From Motacilla alba alba (lineage: Eukaryota; Chordata; Aves; Passeriformes; Motacillidae): DNA of 64,000 nucleotides. The notes below the pieces were generated by a model. The model did no database searches. It was not told the origin of the DNA and was given only the letters and a program-made list of their open reading frames with translations. Both the position numbers and the translations under genes were made by a program. Shown one piece after another: positions 53,201 to 64,000 of the stretch (within the stretch, counting starts at the first letter, position 1; every line of letters begins with the position of its first letter). The stretch is taken from positions 1,116,001 to 1,180,000 of the forward strand of contig NC_052020.1 in NCBI RefSeq assembly GCF_015832195.1. The letters run 5' to 3'.

Positions 53201-56186
53201 TAAATATGAGTAGATACATTCAGCCCTAATGACATACTTCCTGAGTGAATATATATTTTCTCATTGTTCATTTTGTTGACATGACAATAAATTAATGTGG
53301 GGGGCTAAAGCTTCTGTGTGACCCCTTCAGTTGTGTTGGGCCTAACTTTATGTGCATCTATTTCTGAGCTCAAATGGTACATGAAAAACAAGTCAAGGAG
53401 GAAATGTGAATTCTAGGGTGCATAAAGAATCACCTGGAAAGCCAATGTTAATAGAATACAAATGTTCACTGTGAGGGTAGACAGTGGGTCAAACATCAGT
53501 ATTAAACTGTAAGGTTCCTTGAGAAACAGTGATGGATAGTGCTGAAGAGTAAAAAGTAAAATCCAGTTTATTGGGGTTTTTTACTGTGCCATCTTTGTGA
53601 TTTTCCAGTATTGTGGGAAAATGTTTCTGTCTTGTATGAACAGAAATGCTCATTTCATCTGTGTGAAATTCATTTTGCAGGAAGAATCCAGTATCAGTCC
53701 CCCTGCTAGATTGCTTCTAATTGACCTAACTTTTGTTTGTTAATGCAGGGGGAAAAATAAATCTACACCATTGCATTCAGTACTTCTTTGTGACTAACCT
53801 TTTCAGAAGAAATTAAGAGCATGCTGAACATGTTGATATAGCACAATTTATTCAATGTAGAAGCTGAAAAGATTCACCATTCACCGTAAATTCTTTTGCT
53901 GAATGTAAGCTCCTGAATCAGTTCTTTTGTGTGCAATGCAGCAGTAAGTTCTCTGTCTGCAGTTAATCTGTGTATGTTATATACCAGAGGGCCAAAATAA
54001 ACCCAATTATAAGCAAATAAAATTCTGTTGATGCCAGGGAAATTGCCCCATGCAAGGCTGGTTACCGGATATTCTTTACCACGTTGGTTGGCAGAAAAGG
54101 GTACTTGCTTTCTAAGAATGTTGACTGCAGGTCCTTTTTGTTTCTTTGTAGTTTGTCATGCTTTTAACATGTCTCAGAATGATCATGTGAGATGATTGAC
54201 AACACAGACTTGTTAGACACTGCTGCTGGCTTTGGGGAAGTTGTTTAGATATAACGTTCAGATCTTTATATTCTTCCTTTCATCTGGTAATAAGATGCTT
54301 ACAATGAACTATTTTCCTCCTCAGGCCATTTTCTGTGAGATAAAGCTATCTACAAGCAAGAAAGCACCATACTGTTGCCTCTGACTGTAGAACTACTAGT
54401 TTAGATAAACTTTATCTGATAGAAAATCATCAAGCCTGTACTGTTTAATTTTTTTTCCTTTCAAGACTGAGTGAATCAGAAGGAATCATGGAAGCAGGAA
54501 GAACTAGGGCTGAGGAATATGATGACAATTTTGGCAATGGATTCAGTATTGCTACCATTTTGAGACTACAATAAAGGTTAAAAATTCTTCATGTTTCATG
54601 GCATTTTCACGTTTTGTTGCCATGATATCTTTTTTTTTGTATGTTCTGACAAATTAAATCCTTGGCAATATTTATATGGGTTGTCAGATTGACTGTCATT
54701 CAGAGCTTAAATGCTCAGTGTAAATGAATTACAAGTACAGAAAACACATTCCATCTAGAATTTATCTGGGTAAAATTTATCTAGACTCTAACAGCGCTAT
54801 TCTTCCTCAGGTGTGGAACAACTTTAATTTGTATTGCCTTCCCCCCCCCACTTTTACTTGCAAAGAGCACAGGCAATATTCGTAAGTAAGAAAACACATT
54901 CACTGGGACCTAGCTTAAGATGTTAGACATCCTGGGAAAAGATTCTAATAATTTAGGTGTTGGTTCCTTTTGAAAACTCCTCTTGAAATAAAACCAAGCA
55001 GAAAGCACAGCAGCCTGTGAAGAGCTTGATGCTGGATTCTGTTCTGAGATTTTTACTGCAGCAGAATTTCAGGGGACTGAAGAAAAAAACTTTGAGCACA
55101 GCTGCTGGATTACATTGAGGCATCCATGGGACCTGCTGCTGGTTTGGATCATTGGGAATCAGACACAGGACTGGAAGCATAACCTAATTGGACGTGTTGC
55201 AAATATCAATGTGTTTGTCCCTTGAATTTCATAATTAGGGTTATTTTAAAAAATATTCCATTATATTCCATTACATGGACAATACAGAGCTGGCACTCAA
55301 CTCCTTTCACCTTTCTGTAAGTTTGGGAAGTGCATGGCTGTATAGTGCCATTAAAAACCTATGAAATTGCAAGGAAATTCGAGACTGTTCTATGTTATGA
55401 AAAACAGTATTTGAGTAGGCAATTTGTGGTCCAGTACTGAAAATGGTATTATTTCAAACCTGAGTGTTAGTGGTTGTTGCCTATGCAGTTAATTTACTCT
55501 CAAATCAATTGGACTCCCCAGTATTGTATTATTTATAGAGTAATAGCCACAGGCTTCCCCCCCCTTTTTTTCCTTTTTTTCTTCGTGAGTTTTTAAAAGT
55601 ATTTTATCCAGCTTCAAAGAAAGATCAGGATGTTTTCTCCAGCAACCAAGCTGCCTAGTTTTACACATTCGCAATCCTGCTTTTCTTTGGAAATTGAAAT
55701 GCTGGTTAATGGGTCTCTTTCGCTTTGCAAAAAGTACTGCTATGGACACTACACCCAAATTACCCTTTTGCTTGTTTACCTAAAGCCTAATGATGATGCT
55801 CATACTGCTCTGACTGCATCTTTAACAGGAAATTATTGTACTTCTGCATGAAACATAGGAACTGGTAGATAATGTATGCATTGTTTGTTAGCACCATAAC
55901 CTACAAACCCAAATTCTTGTGGGATCTTGTTCATTATGAAAATAATGTCTCTTTACAAGGGATTTAACTCAGATTTAACCTTCTATCTCTATAGCATGCA
56001 ATTTTGAGTGGTAAAGAGCTAGTAAACAAGCTGACTTATTTACTCACAAGGATATCCCACTAACACACACAGAGCTTTTTCTAAAGCAGTTGATGTCATG
56101 GATATATTTTCAAGGCTGTGGGTTTAGGATTTGAAGTTAGAATCATTTGGCTGAGGCTTAGGAGTTTAATGACAGTTTACAAATGA
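50251..56186. other. Host DNA, no gene recognised
   Basis: Unique AT-rich DNA with scattered homopolymers (T-runs 51469-51500, C-run near 54841, C/T-run near 55557, G-rich 52613-52628) and the (TTTA)n repeat at 52090. No supported coding exon. Confidence 0.55.
52090..52115 (+). repeat. (TTTA)n microsatellite
   Basis: About six units of TTTA. Confidence 0.85.
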
Positions 56187-56518
56187 CTCTGAACATGAGA
56201 GGAGACTGTAGCCTGGTGGGGCTGGTCTCCGAGGTAACAAGTGAGAGGATGAGAGGAAACGGCCTTAGGTTACACCAAGGCAAGTTTGAATTGGATATCA
56301 GGAAAAAAATGTTCACTGAAAGGGTTGTCCAGCACTGGAACAGACTGCCCAGGGAAGTGTTTGAGGCGCCATTCCTGGAGGCATTTTAAAGCCATGTGTA
56401 TGTGGCGCTTAGGGACATGGTTTAATGGTGGCCTTGGCAGGGCTGGGCTAAGAGTTGGACTCAATGATCTTGGAGATCTTTTTCAATGTAAATGATTCCC
56501 ATGGTTCTATGATTCTAT
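56187..56518 (+). mobile_element. CR1 LINE 3' end, plus strand
   Basis: The plus strand encodes a decayed ORF2 C-terminus (GLVSEVTSERMRGNGLRLHQ, VVQHWNRLPREVFEAP) followed by the CR1 3' UTR words GGGCTGGGCT and TTGGACTCAATGATCTTGGA. It ends in the TTCTATGATTCTAT terminal repeat at 56505-56518. It is 5'-truncated. Confidence 0.88.
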
Positions 56519-59500
56519 AGCCTTACACACAGAACTTACCTGTAAAGTTAATCCAGTACCAGTTTGGCAAAGTGAAGTTGATGCTAACTGGTTGATTCAT
56601 TTGATTTCCACTGGCTGAAGCTTAGTCAGTGGTTGTATAACAACATGCAGCAATAAAATATCTGCAGCTGCTACACATGAACAACTTTATTAACAATGTG
56701 CTTATCTCCACTGGCAGGGTGGTATAAATAAGAATCCCCTACTACTGCTCCAGTACGAATTTACCTTCTCTGTGACTGTAATATTGATGAACCCTTGAAC
56801 TTCCTTCATGACTTTCATATTTAGGTATGATAAGTGATGTCAGGTATTAGGCCTTGCTTAAAGATAGCAGCAATGACAATCAGCTTCAAAGATGAGAATT
56901 GACTTGAGCTTCCAGACCTCGAAATAACCTGCTTAGCCACTCATCTCTATGTGTGGTGCTATGCATTACTTTAAAATAAATACTAAATTGCATCATATCT
57001 TAGAATTTATATATTAAACTAAATGAAATACATTATCTATTATGATGTTTAGTGTTTTTAATTGTAGTTTGGTTGAACTTTTCCCTTAAGTACTGGAAGA
57101 CAGTTTGCTCCATCAGCAGTCAATCCCTGGAATGACAATAGGATACCAGAGTAAGAGACCAGAAATTCTAAACATCTGGTGAAATTTCTTACCTCAAAGA
57201 CTAAAGCAAACAAAATCTTTCTGTCAGACATGTGGAGAAGAGACAATATCATATCTCACACCAGTTTGCAGACAGCTGCACAGCAGTTCAAGAATGCATA
57301 TTCCTATGGAAATAAACCGTCCCTTCTCACTGATTTTTCAGAAGGGGCACAGAATTTTGCTTCTACCAGATTTAGTTTGGAGATGTTGAGGGACACAGCA
57401 AGATGGTGTGACACTTGTCCACAGCACAATATTGAAAACGTCCTCTGTATGGGTTACTGGATTGAGGACACATCATAAAATTTCTTCTGAAGCCTTTTAT
57501 GCAACTCTGGAAGGTCTTTAATCACAGTCCATTCCCTAATTGCACTCTAGAGAATAAAACTGCTCTCTCTTTCTGCCTGTTGCCTTTTGTACACAGCAAA
57601 AATCTAAACAGAGGTAGAGAGAGCTGTAAAGCAGCCTCTCAGTCACCATATGGTCACAAGAAGATCTGGCCAGAAAGGCAGTGTGCCCTCAAACTGTTAT
57701 TTAAGGGACAGCCCTGGAAGAGGATGTGTGTTACCTCCGTAGATTTTCTTCAGGTTGTGAACTGTTGAATCACTGCAGAGAGGTTGGAAAATTACATCAG
57801 AAAATCCTCTCAGGGAAAGGGAAGCACTGAAGAAAGATGGAGAAGAAGGTGAAAACTACAGATTAAACCTGTCCTCTGCTTCCTCATAAGCATGAGACTA
57901 TGAAGTGTGTGACTGTAATCAAAGAGAAATTGAGTTCATCCAGCTTCTGAATGCCTTGATGGACTAAAAGTTCATCAACTAAAACAACAGCAGTCACAGT
58001 CCTTAACAGGTCTGACTAAGAAAGCTGAGTGCCTGTAATAACACGTAAAAGCAAATGAACCATCTGAATTGAAGATTTCCTTGGTCTAAGTGAGGTACAG
58101 CACAGTTCCATTTGATTTCTTGCCACAGGTCTGTGAGGCTTTACAGCCCAGACATTCCCAGGTCTAGAAACAGAGATGCCTTCACCTCTGGCATTTGCTG
58201 TAGTTTAATCTGACACTTTGCACAAACTCCTCTTTAGTGAAGTGAACTCTGATTCCTCAGCTGAGTGCCTGGATCCTAGGTTCAAATGGCACAGTCATTC
58301 TGGCAAAGCAGATGAGAAATATCTGGTGACAGAGAAATTTTCCTTTATTTTGGCTTCAAATCTTTCCTTTCATGCGGCTGAGCAAGAGCTAAAAACACAA
58401 CAAATGCATCATTAAAGAAAACAACAAATGATTCCTTCTAAAGTTGTCTAAAAGATTAATTTTGACTTTGTCAACTAGACAGCCAGTAATAATCTCCTGT
58501 AACTGTGGAATAAATGTGGAAATAAAAAAAAATTAAATCTAAGTTTGTCATTTACACAATTTATTTATCCAGCTCACAACAACTCAATGCATTTTACTTG
58601 AGTTTCTCTCATGCATACACTTTTTTTTTTCCTTTTACCATTTTCCTGTGTTGCTGTACTCTTTAATGAGTCCCTCTAAGAAATGGCTGCTATTACTCTC
58701 AGATGATGGAAAAACAGAAAAACAGGCACCGAGTCTGTTTGGGTTGGCTTTTTTGCTTTTGAGCACAGACACCACTGCATCCAATAATCAACTTTCCAGG
58801 CAGTTAACATGGGTTTCATTTTATAATCTGAAAGAAAATGTTACAGACAAATTATTCCACATTAGAAATACTGGGAGGATTCTCTTTTTCCTCACTGCCT
58901 CTACACATAGGAGAAAGTGATATTACTTAACCTTGAGTTTTAATTACTGCCATATTTTTAGGGAAGCCTTGAAATTTACTTTTCACATTTTTTTTGTGAA
59001 CAGAATTCCTAACTGAAGCACTGAAGTTGCATCTAGAGAGGTAGTATTTTTGTCTCTGTATAACAGGCATAATTAGTCTTATCCATGCAATTATAACAAC
59101 CAAAATATATTCTAAAAGCTTAGACGTATGCTCTCTATTTAGTACTGATTCACTGGAAGGGTTTTTTTCTCTAAAAATATTTTGTTTAAAACCTGTGTCT
59201 AACACTGCTTGGCTTGTAACAGTAAAAAACCCACAGTGCCTAATCACCAAAAAAAACCTCAGCCTTTCCTGTAGGTGGTGTTAACTGCGCTTCTTTTTAG
59301 ATTCAAATGATCTGACATTTCAAAACTGTGGGTTATCAAATCATTCCTTAATATCAGGAGGATTAGCAGCACTCAGATCTTTGAGAAATTCAGTCCAAAT
59401 TTATGGGCATGAGTGTGTAAACTCTGCAATCTGCCTGCAGTCTTGGTACCAGTAACTAAATGTAATTCAAGACAGCAGTAAACCCACATTCACCTTTGAA

Positions 59501-62500
59501 TTGTTACACCCTGACTTGTCCCATCTAAGACCAATAGAGCAGATATCTTGCTCCTTTATAGCCTGATTTTTTCCCACCTCAGTCACAGTATTTCTAGAAT
59601 TAAGGACAATTTTGTCATCAAATTTCTAGTATAGCTAAGACAAAGCAGTAATTATTTTTCTGAAATATGGGCTTTTTTTTTGCAGCCACAAAATGAAATA
59701 TCACTTTCTTGCTAGCTTAGAGACAAAACAGAAATACTTGGCTAATGGGTAATTTATTAAAAAAATCCAATCTATACAGCGTTCAAATGCAAGAGCAATT
59801 TTTCACTCTTTCTAACCAAGATCTATTTTCTTATTTTCAGCATTTAATGGGATGAGGTTTTCCCAAGCACAATTCCCCACCTTATCTTTAAGTGCACAGT
59901 GATGTCAGAAAGGGCACAGGCAAGATAAATCCAAGTGGTTTTCTTTGATTTGAGTATGTTGAGATTTCAGGGATTTTCTTTCTTATTCAGAATGCATATT
60001 TTGTGCTAAAATTTTTAGAGCCTTTGGAAGGGCTTTCTGCAACATTTCTAAAAAGATACTAATAACTTGCAAGTTGATATTTAAAGGGGATTTAAAAGAA
60101 CATAGAGTTAATAATTGCCACACCTACACAGGGCTTTCAAACATGAATAGTAATCATTGTATTAATATCGGTAATTCCTCTTGGAAGCTTTTACATTTGG
60201 CATTGCTATCATTACTAAATGTGTTTATGCCAGCTACTTTAATAATTTTTTAATGCTATAACTTTCTTCAGTTAATTATAAACAAATTGGCACACTTAAT
60301 TAATGGGTCCTACTAATAATATGTTATCCCAGATAGGTGTGAATGACACCCTGTTATTAGCAGTGATGCAGCTCAATTAATGATGCCAAACATTATAACC
60401 TTCTTAATAGCAAAAGACACGCTAACACTCCTAGAAAAAAAACTAGGCATCTTTAAAATAGAAACAAAGCAAGAGCGCACTGAGGGCAAATTGCTGCTGT
60501 CATGTTGGGTTTAACCAACTCTGAATTTACACAGAATAACAGAGAAAAACCGTGCCTGACACTTCAAACAGAATAAACAGAATATCTGCTGACTGAACCC
60601 AAGTGTTGTGCTGCTTGTCAGCTCCATAGGAAATGAGCAGCCACAGCTTTGTTCCTGTGTGGGACAAAGAAACACAGGGAAAACCGAGGCTATGAAAGTC
60701 CTTAATGCTACTTTGGACACCTCCCTTTGTCAGAGTTGATGAATGAGCCACTTCTCAAGCCGTTCAATCACAGCTTCACACGATCATTTAAACTTTCTGA
60801 CAATATATAAGTTAGAATTTGAGGTCACACAGGGGGCTTCTTGGGAGAAAAGAGGCAACACAGGACCTTGTTCTTTGGTGTGGTTGGCAGCAGGGTAGGA
60901 TGTAATATTCCTGTGTTAAATAGCATAAAATCATTCATTTTTATTAAGTTCAAGTCAATTTGTTACTGTAATGAGTAATAAACAGCAAATATGAAATGTC
61001 ACAGTTTAGTAGAAAAAATCATTACTTTAAGCTATTTTCCCCAGAAGGAATAATCTGAACTTTATTAATTACCCAGAATGAAACACTGCAAGATAAAACA
61101 ATTTGGTTTTCTCCTTTTCTGTTAATCCCAGGAACTGTTCCTGTGAACTTTGTGTGTATATAGCATGGTTGTTCATACCTAAGTGCTCCAGGTTACCTGC
61201 ACTGCCATTTATTCATATTGGTGAAGCATCACACACCTTTCTGAGTGCTACAAACATTAACACTGGAAGGAGCGTGATAAATGAGTGAGTTAGCAAAGTA
61301 AAATTATGCTTTCGTCAGTGCAGCTACTTTGTAATGATATGTGACTATTAGAAGGTAGTGCAGCCTGGTACTTGGCTGGAAATTAAGCTTGCTTGGTAAC
61401 ACAGTTCTGTTGTTTCCTTTCCTTCCTGGGGAGGGGAAGAGAAGTAGAGTGAAAAAGGAGAAGGGATGAGAAATATGGGGGTAAACCCCGGGTTCATTCT
61501 GGAAACACAAATCAAAGCCATTTGATACAATATGCCCTCAAAACTGAGGGGTCTTGGTATTTTCTTCAAATTTCATTATTATTGCCAGCTAAAGGCCTGC
61601 TGGTGATAAAGGATTACTGGTGATAAAGCCTACTGGTGATTCATATGTGAATGAGTCTTTCATTCCAGAGAAGATGCCAATCTACAGAAGACAAATGTCT
61701 CTAGAGAAAGAATGGTTCAAAACTGGCTTTTGCTCGCCGAACTCCCCGAATACAATTTCAGCAAATTGTATTCCTGCTGGTTTTTGAAATTATATTGCAG
61801 TGGCCTCTTGCAAGTGGGAGCCCCAGAAACAATGTAAATCCTTTCCAGCTGCTTTGCATTGAGTATTCTACTGGCAGATCTTGTGCTGGCAAGTTCTGCT
61901 ACAGAGTCAGAATAGTTTTACATCACTAAATGTCTGAAATGTCTGACCTGACTTGCAGGGACAAAGCTAATGTAGTTAGAGGCAGAAGAGCCATTGGGTA
62001 GCAACCCAAACAATATTTTTTTAACATGGTTACCTCTGGCATTTTCTCCACTCACCACTGGTGCAACAATTTTGGCCTGTCTCAGCATTCTCAAAACAGT
62101 TTTAAGTTCATTATCAGGCTCAGAGATTTTCTGTCAGAGGTGGACCTGTGCCACACACATTCATCCTTATTCTCACCTGTTTTAAGTTCAGACCATGCCA
62201 AGGCTTCTTGGTAGAAGGGATTCTCTCAAATTTTCTCTGTCCACCACTATAAATTTTCAGTGTAACAGTTCTCATAGATCAAAATCTACGCTCTAATTTT
62301 TGAGTGCTGGTCCCAGTGCATTGATTTGTTTCACTGTTGTTACAGATCAGATACTGCTGCTGTTGTTTATTAATGAAGTCCAAATGAATAATGTCTGCTT
62401 TCCACGCCCATTTTAAATTACAGACCTGACCTAGAACACCTCACTTTTATTCTAAGAATAAAGAACTTTTTTTTCCTAAAAAAGTTCTGAAAAAGAGAAG

Positions 62501-64000
62501 GCATTGGCCACAATGTATCCATAACCAGCATTTTCTTTTACTACCATATTTAAATCTAAATTAGGCTCTAGGTCTAGAACCATCAAATAGGTCTCTATAC
62601 ATAAAATTTTGCTTTATTTCAAAACAGACATTGCTCTCCAATCTCCTTTTACTTTGCACCAATTTCACCTTGCTCTTGCCTGACCTACTTCACAGCAAGG
62701 TTTACTCTGCTTCTCACAGACTGCACTTTCCTGTCATCTCATGGGATTCACCTGAACCACAAGAACTGTTACATCAACAGAATTATTAATAAATAAGGGA
62801 TCTTTTACATCAAAGGAAACACAAAGCACCTCAGTAATGCTGCAGAAGTACAAGTGTGATCTGAAGAGATGGTCACATGTTGTTTGCTCAAATACAGGGA
62901 GTAATTTAGACTGAATGAGAATTGCCCTGAGTTCATGAACAGCTAAATCTCACACTTCCTACCAGCAAAGATTAGGCAACATTTGGCAGTTTTAGAAAAA
63001 ATTAGGCACTCTATCTAAGATAAAACACTGTATCTTCAACAAAGTACATTAGCTAAAAGATATGGATAAACATTTCACTCTGTGATAGCCTGCTTTATCT
63101 ACATAAATTGTAGCATGCTTACTGCCTTTTGCCATCAGAACTGCCATCAGAATGTATCTGTGAGCCACCAATTTACACCTATCGAGCCACTTTTTATCCT
63201 CCCTCTTCTTTTCTGCTTAACAATGCAAGAAACCTGCTAGTAAAAACATTACACAGCTTTAAATCACTTTTGTTTGCCACAGCAAATAATTAATGAACAG
63301 AGTGACCTTCCTATAACTCGTTTATGTATGTACTGAGGGGGAAATTCTTCCTGGCATGAAAGTAGACAGCAAGAAAAGTGCTTGCCGTAAGGAAGGGATT
63401 TAAACAAGAAACAACACTCAGGTAACTATCCATGCATATTTTAAAACTTGGAGATTTAAGAGTGCCATCGGATCTGGTTTATGAATACTGCAGATCATCT
63501 GATTACTCTACTCAGTTCCAGTGCATTGTACAGTACAACCTTAATCAGTGATGCCAAAAACTATTCAAGATACCATTTAAAATAGGTAGTGAGGCTTCAT
63601 CATAACCCTTTACATATTTTGACTGAAACTGAAAGAACATTCTGCAACAGTTCTTGCATAATATGAGTCTACAATATAACCTGTTTACTGAGAAGTTTTG
63701 TGAGTCATTAGGAAATTCCTCACTTAGAATAATAATTTTTGGCTGCACCTACTGCTAAAGAAAAGCATTGGATGATTATATGTACAGGCTTGCACAAAGC
63801 AGTTCAATTAAAATTCAGGCAGCAGAAAATATCATTTTTTAAATGAGCAACCAACAAGCAGATTCTACAAGTGGAAAATATTCCAGAGTGTGGTCATGCA
63901 GCTGCCAAGTTTGCCTTCTGTGTGGCAACACTGACAGAGAAAACAGTTGAGGGGGATTCATACTTACATTTTTCACCGGAATGAACAAGAACAGACACTG
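56519..64000. other. Host DNA, no gene recognised
   Basis: Unique AT-rich sequence. There is a short triplicated CTGGTGAT(AAAG) motif at 61605-61640 and a small GCCATCAGAA duplication near 63133-63150. Open frames are short and unlike any protein I know. Confidence 0.55.

Noticed and set aside
57179..57478. 99-codon ORF in the right flank
   Set aside because: No homology recognised, no promoter or splice context; compatible with chance in 64 kb.

Overview
The window looks like a bird (probably songbird-like) nuclear genome: AT-rich unique DNA, CR1-family LINE fragments with the typical ATTCTATG/CACAGAAT ends, and three classes of endogenous retrovirus (ERV). Nothing bacterial, no CRISPR array and no tRNA or rRNA gene was recognised. 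The species cannot be fixed from the sequence.

Layout. 1-6604 is host DNA with no clear gene. 6609-47379 is one large composite: ERV-A, a plus-strand class I (gammaretrovirus-like) provirus with a 675/678-bp LTR pair, a TCAG target duplication and a tRNA-Arg-like primer site. Its leader carries two small open frames ahead of gag. Its gag, pro-pol and env are all broken by stops and frameshifts. Its pol is split at 12940 and resumes at 42772-42778. Inside the split lie two minus-strand class II proviruses, ERV-B1 (12941-21679) and ERV-B2 (34033-42771), each 8,739 bp with about 541-bp LTRs. Their gag-pro-pol is betaretrovirus-like, with two -1 frameshift signals, and their env is alpharetrovirus-like. 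Between B1 and B2 are a CR1 fragment, about 5.7 kb of unique DNA, a 1,000-N gap, and ERV-C (28912-34032), a plus-strand class III (ERV-L-like) gag-pol with an env-like frame cut off by the B2 LTR. 47380-64000 is host DNA with one convincing terminal exon (49125-49267), two CR1 pieces and small simple repeats.

How it fits together. Only the outermost B junctions share a target duplication (CCAAGC, extendable to CCAAGCTA), which falls in ERV-A pol. The inner junctions (LTR2 with the CR1 fragment, ERV-C env with LTR3) do not match each other, and the 3' half of ERV-C is missing. A single B provirus probably once sat in ERV-A. The 12.35-kb block plus a second B copy was joined in later by recombination between B copies, or by misassembly through this near-identical repeat. 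B1 keeps open pro, pol and env but has a 1-base frameshift in gag. B2 keeps an open gag and pro but has a nonsense codon in pol and a scrambled env.

The best candidates for something undescribed are the spliced-looking 139-residue cysteine-rich leader ORF of ERV-A (9093-9512), its upstream companion (8515-8901), a pair of covarying leader hairpins (7534-7585), the unusual ERV-A Env without a visible CX6CC motif, and the ERV-L-like element that carries an env-like frame.
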